From Magnetospirillum molischianum DSM 120 (GTDB lineage: Bacteria; Pseudomonadota; Alphaproteobacteria; Rhodospirillales; Magnetospirillaceae), in assembly GCF_000294655.1 (NCBI RefSeq), contig NZ_CAHP01000032.1, positions 62,026-103,018 of the forward strand: DNA of 40,993 nucleotides. Reading direction: 5' to 3'. Under the pieces are notes generated by a model, which searched no databases, was not told the DNA's origin, and saw only the letters and a list, made by a program, of their open reading frames with translations. A program made the position numbers and the translations under genes. Of the stretch, positions 33,239 through 40,252 are shown piece by piece. Within the stretch, counting starts at the first letter, position 1, and every line of letters starts with the position of its first letter.

Positions 33239-33786
33239 TGAGCCGCCTCCACACATCATTCGTTCTCGGCTATCACGGATGTGATGCGGCAATCGGCGAG
33301 AATGTTCTCGCAGGTCATGCTGTCTTGAATGCCAGCGAACAGCAATATGATTGGCTTGGCCCCGGGGTATATTTCTGGGAAGCTGATCCGCAGAGGGCGC
33401 TCGAATGGGCTGAGTGGAAGGTTTCTCGCGGAGAATACGAAACGCCCTTTGTTGTGGGGGCGATCATTAACCTTGGCGCCTGCCTTGACCTCATGTCAAG
33501 AGAAAGTCTTGAGACTCTAGCTTTCGCCTATGAGTCATTAAAATCAACGCATGACATGGATCGCGATCTGGGAGATCTTCCAGTCAATAAAAAAGCCCAT
33601 TCAGGTGACGAGGACATTCTTCTTCGCTATCTAGATTGCGCGGTCATTCGTCGGCTTCATGCGGCGATGGATGAAGCGGGTGAACCATTTGAGACGGTAA
33701 GGGGCCTATTCACTGAGGGCGGAGAACTCTTTCCGGCAGAGCTATGCTGGAATCTGGGTGACGAGCCCGATCAGGCGGCGGTTTGA
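33238..33786 (+). pseudogene. ADP-ribosyltransferase-fold-like protein, C-terminus cut off by an IS
   Basis: 182 codons. About residues 1-167 are native; the last 15 (ELCWNLGDEPDQAAV) are read from the left end of the IS256-type element. The native part has GYHGCDAAIGENVLAG and YDWLGPGVYFWEADPQRALE, a YHG...GxYF arrangement like PARP/DUF3990-type ADP-ribosyltransferase folds (His, then Tyr). VVGAIINLGACLDL, LLRYLDCAVIRRLH and VRGLFTEGGELFP follow. Relatives I recall continue with a further 20-30 residues including a HIQI-type strand, missing here. Low GC and different codon use suggest transfer. Coupled to the 54-aa gene. Probably inactive. Confidence 0.65.
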
Positions 33787-33788
33787 GA
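33739..33788. repeat. Left inverted repeat of the IS256-type element
   Basis: Imperfect match to the reverse complement of 35085-35134, starting GAGCTATGC and including TGGGTGA and GGCGGCG. It includes the transposase stop codon and supplies the foreign C-terminus of the ART-like frame. Confidence 0.7.
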
Positions 33789-35037
33789 AACGGCCTCGGG
33801 GCTCTGGACACCGTCAATGAATTTGATGCCACTGATGAGCTTGGGCAACTGATTTTCGCCCTTGAGACGACGCCAGGTTTTGGCGGCGGCCATGACCAGC
33901 TTGAAGACCATCAGCTTGGCGGTCGTCGCCGACAAAGCCCCCTTGGTCCGGACGGTGCGGTGCCGGACGGTGGCAAAGACGCTTTCAATGGGATTGGTGG
34001 TGCGCAAATGCACCCAATGCTCGGCGGGAAAATCGTAGAAAGCCAGCAAGGGGTGGCGGTCCTTTTCCAGGCATTCGACCGCCTTGGGATATTTGGCGCC
34101 GTATTTGGAGGCGAAGACATCGATGGCTTTCTCCGCCGCCGCCCGGTCGGGCGACATCCAGATCTCGGCGAGGTCCTTCTTCATGCCGGGCTGGACGGAT
34201 TTGGCCGCCTTGTTGGATGTTGTGGGTCTTGTGCAGCCAGCAGCGCTGGTGGCGGGTCGAGGGGAACACCTCGTCCATCGCTTTCCAGAAGCCCAGCGCG
34301 CCATCACCGATGGCCAGTTCTGGAGCAATGGCCAAACCACGAGCCTTCAGATCGACCAGCAATTCCCGCCAGCTTTGGGTGCTCTCGCGAACGCCGACCT
34401 GGAACCCCATCAGCTCCTTGCGACCTTCCGGGGTGGCGCCGATCAGCACCAGCATGCATTCGGCGCTGTCTTCCATGCGGGCCTGAAGATAGACCCCATC
34501 GGCCCAGACATACACATAGCGGCACGCTGACAGGTCACGCTTCTGCCAGCGCTCGTATTCGCCCGACCACTCCGCCGTCAGCCGGGAAATCACCGCGGGC
34601 GACAGGCCGGGGGCCTCCTTGCCGAGCAGAGCCGACAAGACCTCCTGGAAATCGCCGGTCGAAATCCCGCGCAGATACAAGGCCGGCAACAGTGCATCCA
34701 GGCTCTTGGTCCGCCGCGCCCACAGCGGCAGGATCGCCGAGGTGAAGCGGATCTGGTCCGCGCCGCTGGTGGCGCCCCGGTCGCGGATCTTCACCCGCGA
34801 CACCGCCACCGGTCCGATCCCGGTCTGGAGGCTCCGTTCCGGGCCATGACCGTGGCGCACCACCCGGTCACGGCCATCGGCCAGCTTGCAAGCTTTCATC
34901 TCCGCCAGGAAAGCCTCGGCCTCCTGTTCCACCGCCTGGGCCAACAGACGCCGCGCCCCTTGGCGCAGAATCTCGGTCAACGGATCGTCAAGCTCATCGG
35001 GCTGACGAAGGCGAACTACGGTGCTATCTTCCTTCAT
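33771..35037 (-). pseudogene. IS256-family (Mutator-type) transposase, frameshifted
   Basis: Starts at ATG 35037 with AAGGAG upstream (MKEDSTVVRLRQPDELDDPL). The first part, to about 34220, carries the first catalytic Asp (YVYVWADGVYLQA) and the second (LAIGDGALGFWKA). At HKTHNIQ the frame shifts, equivalent to a 2-nt loss. The remainder (NKAAKSVQPGMKKDLAEIW, then the catalytic Glu in SPDRAAAEKAIDVF and HLRTTNPIES) is read in the next frame to the stop at 33771. IS256 transposases are normally one uninterrupted chain of about 400 aa, and no slippery sequence is apparent, so this copy is judged inactive. Confidence 0.85.
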
Positions 35038-35084
35038 GGCGTATCGCTCCTTCAGGGAGGTTCTGGCTGGCTGGTTACCCGCCT

Positions 35085-35134
35085 CGATACGCCGCCCTCT
35101 TCAGGCCGTCATCACCCATTTTCCTGCATAGCTC
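35085..35134. repeat. Right inverted repeat of the IS256-type element
   Basis: Counterpart of the left repeat; ends TTCCTGCATAGCTC at 35134, immediately next to the IS1380 transposase remnant. Confidence 0.7.
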
Positions 35135-35556
35135 CCCGTGTCGAGGCGTCGGCGCAGGGAACCGATTCGCGCTTCATCGTCACCAATCTCAGAGGGTTGC
35201 CCGGAACGCTCTGCGAAAAGATCTACTGCCGCCGCGGCCAGATGGAGAACCTGATCAAGGCACACAAGCTGCACTTGGCCTCCGACCGAACCTCCTGCTC
35301 CAGCGCCACGGCCAACCAGTTCCGCCTGCTCATCCACACCGCCGCCTACTGGCTGATCCATACCCTGCGCGGCTTGGCACCCAAGACATCGTTCTGGCGC
35401 GATGCCCAGTTCGACACCATTCGCATGAACCTCATCAAGATCGCCGCCCGCGTCACCGAGATGGTCACCCGCATCAAGGTTGCCCTGCCGTCGAGCTACC
35501 CCCACCAAGAAAGTCTGGCGCTGCTCGCCGCACGAACCGCCAAGCTGCCGCCATGA
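35135..35556 (+). pseudogene. IS1380-family transposase, C-terminal remnant
   Basis: About 140 codons of the C-terminus only: TDSRFIVTNLRGLPG, then LCEKIYCRRGQMENLIKAHK (conserved YxRG..EN.IKE-like motif with the catalytic Glu), SDRTSCSSATANQFRLLIHT and AAYWLIHTLRG. This is the signature of the DDE group-1 (IS1380) family. The 5' two-thirds, with both catalytic Asp, is gone; the break coincides exactly with the right end of the IS256-type element. Confidence 0.85.
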
Positions 35557-35866
35557 AAAATGGGGCTATGTGCCCCCAGCCAAACCCCTCCCTTCAACCC
35601 GCAAGACCGAACTCATAGCGCCCTTGGCGCAACGGCCTCACGATGCCAAAATCATGGCCGCTCCGGAGCCGGATGAATAATCCGGGCTAGCCATATCATT
35701 CCCCCAGCATGGGGCTACGTGGTTAAAGAATGTCGTTACTTTAATTGTGTTCATGGAATTAACAAAGTAGGGCTTTGAAATTTGAGATCCCCACTCTCGC
35801 ATAATGTATATTATGGCGAAAACAAGGTGGGGGTGAGATGCCCAGTGTTTTCCTAATGGGGCTTTT
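35557..35866. other. IS1380 3' end and non-coding DNA before the squalene-synthase-like gene
   Basis: The segment to about 35690 (ending GATGAATAATCCGGGCTAG) looks like the terminal part of the IS1380 element. Beyond it lies AT-richer DNA with a TTGAGA...TATATT promoter-like stretch near 35780-35812. A plus-strand frame from 35838 runs antisense into the next gene and is not considered coding. Confidence 0.5.
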
Positions 35867-36709
35867 TCAGAGGTGTCCTCGCCAAACCGTCCAGGCTAAG
35901 GCTAAGGGTCGTGAGCGATTACGGGCAATTCGCGGCTCGAATGGATTCCAATTCGAGCGCCGTAACGCGGCCGCATATGTCTTAGCCTGAACCGCTGTCA
36001 ACAAGGCCGGAAGAGCCTCCCGCATTACGTTGACGCTTCGAGCGTGAATAAGGTGACGTTCTGCACGTTCAGCCATGGTCCGCGTCGCCTTAGACAAGCT
36101 TTCTCCCGTGGCGCGTCCGGCCAAGATCGCCACAGCTCCGTCTTTAGGCAATAATGAGGCCGGTAATGTCACCCGTCCGAGGGCGGCATGATAGGCAATC
36201 GAACGGAGATGGCCCAGCACACCCCAGGCGGAACTAACGGCACAGACTGCATTGCGTTCAGCCTCACCACTTTTTTTATTAGCCCCTAATATGGCTAAAG
36301 CCAGCAGCCCCAATCCCACAGGGCCAGCGGCTGCCAGTTTTTCCGCATCGTCTGGATCTGCGGGAGGATCTGGATCGAAATCTCGTTCACGGGCGATGAG
36401 AAGCCCATCGAGAAGATCTGGATCGAGATGGTAGCGTCGGATCGCTTCGCGCAAAGGCGCTACGAGCGGGTGACCGGCCCCGCCCTGCCCTGCCAACAGC
36501 GCATCTCGCCACCATTGCAAGCGAATTAGCCCCGCCATTGGCTCGCGGGCCTGTTCCCGTATCCGAGACAATTCGACATTAAGCGCGTAAAGCGCGAACA
36601 AATCCTCGCGGCAGTCCGCCGGAGCGAACAAAACGGTAAGGAAGCGCTCACGGTCGTCGCAGCGCAGCAGAGAGGCCGCGTAAGACAGGGCCGGTTTCCG
36701 ATCAGGCAA
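35867..36709 (-). CDS. Squalene/phytoene synthase-like protein lacking the catalytic Asp motifs
   Basis: 280 aa from a TTG at 36709 (MPDRKPALSYAASLLRCDD), chosen for GGAAGGGA upstream; a TTG at 36730 is the alternative. Overall fold is of the trans-isoprenyl-diphosphate synthase (SQS/PSY) family: RERFLTVLFAPADCREDLFA, MAGLIRLQWWRDAL, AWGVLGHLRSIAYHAALGR. Where active enzymes have two Asp-rich motifs, this protein reads ALNVELSRI and GHLRSIAYH, so diphosphate/Mg binding is lost. That matches the NDUFAF6-like branch, which in eukaryotes helps complex I assembly. Divergent from hpnC across a short shared promoter region. Confidence 0.8.
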   Translation of the reverse strand: MPDRKPALSYAASLLRCDDRERFLTVLFAPADCREDLFALYALNVELSRIREQAREPMAGLIRLQWWRDALLAGQGGAGHPLVAPLREAIRRYHLDPDLLDGLLIARERDFDPDPPADPDDAEKLAAAGPVGLGLLALAILGANKKSGEAERNAVCAVSSAWGVLGHLRSIAYHAALGRVTLPASLLPKDGAVAILAGRATGESLSKATRTMAERAERHLIHARSVNVMREALPALLTAVQAKTYAAALRRSNWNPFEPRIARNRSRPLALAWTVWRGHL

Positions 36710-36782
36710 GACTCTGTCCCTTCCGTGCAATCCGTGTCATATATGCGAATTCCTCACCGATACGTCCATGGAAGGATTCGCC

Positions 36783-37631
36783 TTGACCAGCGCCGCAGCC
36801 CCTTTGTCTGCCGCAGCCAGTAAGACCGCGAACGAGGAGAATTTTCCGGTCGCGTCGCTATTGTTGCACAAATCGCGCCGCGCGACGGTGATGGCCTATT
36901 ATCACTTCGCCCGCCACGCCGACGATGTCGCCGATTCTGCGGTTCTGACCGCTGAAGAAAAGGTCGCTGCGCTCGACGCGCTGGAAGCCGCATTGCGTGG
37001 TACCCGCGAGGAGCCAGATCTGGCACTTGCCACCGCCTATCGTCACGCCGTGTCGGGCGATCCCGATTTGATAGAAACTGCGGCAGAATTGTTAAATGCC
37101 TTTCGCCGCGATGCCTTGCGTAATTATTGCACAGATTGGTCCGACCTGATGAGCTACTGTCGCTCGTCTGCGGCACCAGTCGGACGTTTCCTGTTAACAC
37201 TGCACGGCGAGTCTCCCGAAACCTTTCCTGCCAACGATGCTTTGTGTGCAGCCCTACAGGTTCTGAACCATCTTCAGGACTGCGGCAAGGATCTGAGAGA
37301 ACTGAACCGGGTCTATGTTCCGGTTGACCTTCTGACGGCCGCAGGCTTGACCCGCGAGGTTCTGCGTCAACCATCCAGTCCTGCCGCCTTGCGGACGGTG
37401 CTCGATCAGATGCTCGATCAGACTGACGGACTGATTGCAAATGCCCGTCCTCTGGTCGGCAAGATACGCGATATTCGCCTGCGGCTTCAGACGGCGATCA
37501 CCGTCCGGGTTGCTGAAGTTTTGTCGGCACGGCTTCGTACTGGCGATCCGCTCGCCACACGCGTCAAACTGTCTCCGCTTGACTATGCAGGTGTCGTTGT
37601 CGTCGGTGTGGCGCGCGGGTTGTTATTTTAA
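36783..37631 (+). CDS. hpnC: HpnC, hydroxysqualene synthase
   Basis: 282 aa from a TTG at 36783, where GGAAGGA has ideal spacing; an ATG at 36768 would add five residues but has no ribosome-binding site. Family hallmark ENFPVASLLL near the N-terminus, first Asp motif HADDVADS (about 45) and second NHLQDCGKDLREL (about 175). Converts presqualene diphosphate to hydroxysqualene for hopanoid synthesis. Followed 14 bp later by hpnE. The expected hpnD (presqualene diphosphate synthase) is not between them. Confidence 0.88.
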   Translation: MTSAAAPLSAAASKTANEENFPVASLLLHKSRRATVMAYYHFARHADDVADSAVLTAEEKVAALDALEAALRGTREEPDLALATAYRHAVSGDPDLIETAAELLNAFRRDALRNYCTDWSDLMSYCRSSAAPVGRFLLTLHGESPETFPANDALCAALQVLNHLQDCGKDLRELNRVYVPVDLLTAAGLTREVLRQPSSPAALRTVLDQMLDQTDGLIANARPLVGKIRDIRLRLQTAITVRVAEVLSARLRTGDPLATRVKLSPLDYAGVVVVGVARGLLF

Positions 37632-37645
37632 GGCGGCGGATAAGT

Positions 37646-38866
37646 ATGTCCAATCCAAAGACTCTGCATGTTGTTGGTGCCGGTTTGGCCGGTCTCGCGG
37701 CCGCCACGGCCGCGGCCCGTGCCGGAACGCGGGTTTGTCTGTATGAATCCGCCAGTCACGCTGGGGGGCGATGCCGCTCATTTTTCGATGATAAGTTGAA
37801 CAGACTGATCGACAACGGCAGCCACCTGCTCCTCGGCGCAAACCGGATCGCCTTGAGTTATGCCCGCGCCACCGGCGGAATCGAGGCTATGGTCCCTGCC
37901 CCGCCTCGATTCGACTTCTTCGATCTGGCCGATAAATCGCGCTGGACCGTCAGCCCGACCAGCCTTCCCGCCGGATTAGGCGAGATACTCCTGGCGCTCG
38001 GCCTGCCTTGGACTGGGGCCGAGACCAGCGTCTCGGACAAACTGGGACAAACCCGGAGCTTTTCCAGACTTTGGAAGCCGTTGTGCGAAGCGATCCTCAA
38101 CACGACGCCCGAAGAATCCTCAGCGAGAATGTTCTCGTGGACGATGCGCCGCGCTTTGCTGGGTGGTGCCCCCGCGCTGTCACCTTGGACCTTCCCATTG
38201 GGATTGTCGGCGGCACTGGTTGCCCCTGCCCTCGCCACTCTGAGCACGTTCGGAGCCGAAATTCACTTCCGCCACCGTCTGATCGGCGTGGCTCCGGACC
38301 GACTTAATTTTGATAACCGTTCGGTTAAGCTTGGTCCTAATGATCGGGTTATCCTGGCTCTCCCCCCGTGGGCAGCAGCGGCAGTCTTGCCTAGTTGGAT
38401 TCCTCCCTTACCGACCCGCACCATTGTCAACGCACATTTCCGTCTTGACCACGCCGTGACGCTTCCTCAGGGGGTGCCATTCATGGGGTTAGTCAACGGT
38501 TATGCTCACTGGCTGTTTCCTCGCGGCGATGTGCTTTCTGTGACGGTTTCGGCAGCAGAGGGGCTGGTCGATCGTTCGGGCGAAGAGATCGCCGATATCT
38601 TGTGGAACGAAGCGACCCTCGCCATCGGGATGCCCGCACGGCCAGTGCCTCCGGCACGTGTCATTAAGGAGCGCCGAGCCACTCTGGCCCATGATCCCGC
38701 CACCATCGTTTCCCGTCCAGGCCACGAGACCCCTATTCCCGGACTATTTCTTGCGGGAGACTGGTTGCGCTCGCCCTGGCCTTGCACGATCGAAGCCGCG
38801 GTGAGTAGCGGATTGTACGCAGCCCAGCGGGCATTGGAACAAAAGACCCTATCCTTTGGGCTGTAA
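37646..38866 (+). CDS. hpnE: HpnE, hydroxysqualene dehydroxylase
   Basis: 406 aa. FAD-dependent amine-oxidase fold: dinucleotide-binding LHVVGAGLAGLAAATAAARA at residues 8-27, SHAGGRCRSF, DNGSHLLLGAN. The C-terminal FAD-binding GLFLAGDWLRSPWPCTIEAA closes the fold. Reduces hydroxysqualene to squalene, completing the HpnCDE route. Same operon as hpnC (14-bp gap). A weak hairpin (AGATA/TATCT) follows near 38884-38899. Confidence 0.9.
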   Translation: MSNPKTLHVVGAGLAGLAAATAAARAGTRVCLYESASHAGGRCRSFFDDKLNRLIDNGSHLLLGANRIALSYARATGGIEAMVPAPPRFDFFDLADKSRWTVSPTSLPAGLGEILLALGLPWTGAETSVSDKLGQTRSFSRLWKPLCEAILNTTPEESSARMFSWTMRRALLGGAPALSPWTFPLGLSAALVAPALATLSTFGAEIHFRHRLIGVAPDRLNFDNRSVKLGPNDRVILALPPWAAAAVLPSWIPPLPTRTIVNAHFRLDHAVTLPQGVPFMGLVNGYAHWLFPRGDVLSVTVSAAEGLVDRSGEEIADILWNEATLAIGMPARPVPPARVIKERRATLAHDPATIVSRPGHETPIPGLFLAGDWLRSPWPCTIEAAVSSGLYAAQRALEQKTLSFGL

Positions 38867-38963
38867 GACCCTTCACATCTCCTAGATAAATGCCTATCTT
38901 TCCCAGGATGGTTTAGACTTCTTCTAAGCCTAACAAGAACATTCTGAGAGAGCGAGGTACCCC

Positions 38964-39560
38964 ATGGCCTTCGAGCTTCCGCCGCTTCCTTTCGCTATTG
39001 ATGCGCTGGAGCCGCACATCTCGGCACGAACCCTTGAATTTCACCACGGAAAACATCACGCAGCTTATGTCAACAACCTCAACGGTCTGATCAAGGACAC
39101 CGATCTGGCGTCCAAATCGCTCGAAGAGTTGATTCATATCGCCGCAGCCGATCTTCCTGCCAAACAAGGCATTTTCAACAATGCCGCTCAGGTGTGGAAC
39201 CACACCTTCTTTTGGAACAGCCTCACCAAGGGCGGCGGCGGGCAGCCCGGCCCCCACCTGCTCGCTCGAATCGAGACCGACTTCGGCGGATTTGAGGCGT
39301 TTAAAACTGAATTCAAAAACGCGGCTGTGACGCAGTTTGGATCGGGCTGGGCTTGGTTGGTCGAAGATGCCGGCAAGCTTAAGATCACCAAGACCGCCAA
39401 TGCAGATCTTCCCCTTGCGCACGGCCAAAAAGCGCTACTCACCATCGATGTGTGGGAGCACGCGTATTACCTTGACTGGCAAAACCGCCGTCCAGACTTC
39501 ATTCAGGCATTCCTCGACCATCTCGTCAACTGGTCCTTCGTTGAAGCCAATCTGAACTAA
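38964..39560 (+). CDS. sodB: Iron superoxide dismutase
   Basis: 198 aa, full length, starting MAFELPPLPFAIDALEPHIS. Metal ligands H27, H80 (WNHTFFW), D162 and H166 (DVWEHAYYLDW). The active-site Gln in AAQVWNHTFFWNSL and the FGSGWAWLV segment favour the Fe type over Mn. No signal peptide: cytosolic. Dismutates superoxide. GAGCGAGG site upstream, own terminator downstream; separate transcript from hpnCE. Confidence 0.95.
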   Translation: MAFELPPLPFAIDALEPHISARTLEFHHGKHHAAYVNNLNGLIKDTDLASKSLEELIHIAAADLPAKQGIFNNAAQVWNHTFFWNSLTKGGGGQPGPHLLARIETDFGGFEAFKTEFKNAAVTQFGSGWAWLVEDAGKLKITKTANADLPLAHGQKALLTIDVWEHAYYLDWQNRRPDFIQAFLDHLVNWSFVEANLN

Positions 39561-39587
39561 CGCTTTCTTAAGACTACGACACGACAG

Positions 39588-39618
39588 CCCCCTGGGAGAT
39601 ATCCTTCCAGGGGGTTTT
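39588..39618 (+). terminator. Rho-independent terminator of sodB
   Basis: CCCCCTGG pairs with CCAGGGGG, extended by GAG/CTT wobble pairs, and is followed by TTTTAA. 27 bp after the sodB stop. Confidence 0.85.
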
Positions 39619-39619
39619 A

Positions 39620-39827
39620 ATGTAGCGATAAATAATAATTAGTCGTCCGTGAATAACCCCAAGCCCGGCCTGTCACCTGGGTTTGGGGCTGTGGCGAAGT
39701 AATCGAATTTGCCAGATTCGGCGTCGTGTCCCCCCGATTCCCGGCAAATTTCGTATCCCAACCTTGCCCCTTTACGCCCCCCCATCGGTTGTGATTGCAT
39801 TCTCTCAGAGCCGCTCGGGGAGGAGAG
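39620..39827. other. Left flank of an IS5-type remnant, non-coding
   Basis: About 200 bp after the sodB terminator. Contains an inverted repeat (CCCCAAGCCC at 39657-39666, GGGTTTGGGG at 39679-39688) that may be the outer end of the IS5-type element. No independent gene seen. Confidence 0.4.
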
Positions 39828-39923
39828 ATGACGCCGCACAAGAGACCGCCGCAGACCGAGGGCGACCTGTTCCGGTCGCGGCTCGACCAGATCATCAACC
39901 TGCGCCACGACTTGGTCCGGTAA
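39828..39923 (+). pseudogene. IS5-type transposase N-terminal stub
   Basis: 31 codons from an ATG with AGGAG upstream (MTPHKRPPQTEGDLFRSRLD, then QIINLRHDLVR), matching the first residues of IS5/IS1182-type transposases (GDLFRxRLDQIINxxHxLV). The frame ends where the IS3-family element begins, so it was cut by that insertion. Confidence 0.65.
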
Positions 39924-39988
39924 TCCCCCCTGGAAATAAGGGGATGCGGACGTAGAATTTTCTCGGTTTTGCGAACGAGGAGATTCGG

Positions 39989-40252
39989 ATGAAGAAGAGT
40001 CGGTTCACGGACGCCCAGATCATGGGGATCCTGCGTCAGGCGGAGGAGGGTATCCCGGTCCTGACGCTGTGCCGCGAGCACCAGATGAGCAGCGCGACGT
40101 TCTACAAATGGCGGGCGAAATACGGCGGCATGGACGCCTCGATGATCTCGGAGATGAAGGGGCTGGAGGACGAGAACCGGCGGCTGAAGAAGATGTTCGC
40201 CGAGCTCAGCATGCAAAACGAATTGCTGAAGGAGGCTCTCGGAAAAAAATAA
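39989..40252 (+). CDS. IS3-family transposase OrfA (DNA-binding subunit)
   Basis: 87 aa: [20 protein letters not shown] onward. N-terminal helix-turn-helix ([24 protein letters not shown]), then a leucine-zipper-like coiled coil ([20 protein letters not shown]). Ends GKK with TAA directly after the A7 run. ATG with CGAGGAGATTCGG upstream. OrfA alone represses; fused to OrfB by frameshifting it forms the transposase. Confidence 0.92.
   Translation: MKKSRFTDAQIMGILRQAEEGIPVLTLCREHQMSSATFYKWRAKYGGMDASMISEMKGLEDENRRLKKMFAELSMQNELLKEALGKK
40243..40249 (+). promoter_or_regulatory. A7 slippery sequence for -1 ribosomal frameshift (orfA to orfB)
   Basis: A-AAA-AAA in the orfA frame directly before its TAA stop. 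The -1 frame opens straight into orfB, the standard IS3-family arrangement for making OrfAB. Confidence 0.8.

Larger units (their letters stand above)
33739..35134 (-). mobile_element. IS256-family insertion sequence (decayed)
   Basis: Element of about 1.4 kb bounded by inverted repeats. The left end reads GAGCTATGCTGGAA... inward. The right end, read as reverse complement, begins GAGCTATGCAGGAA, then ...TGGGTGATGA, and the similarity continues for about 45 bp. It carries one frameshifted transposase gene. No target-site duplication is visible: the left flank is the ART-like gene, the right flank an IS1380-type transposase, so the element has taken part in a deletion or recombination. Confidence 0.8.

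Noticed and set aside
33783-34745. Plus-strand frame of 320 codons in the IS256-type element
   Set aside because: Antisense to the transposase; no domain, Arg/Pro/Gly-rich.
35838-35991. Plus-strand 50-codon frame with a GGGGGTGAG-type site
   Set aside because: Mostly antisense to the 3' end of the squalene-synthase-like gene; product has no features of a real protein.
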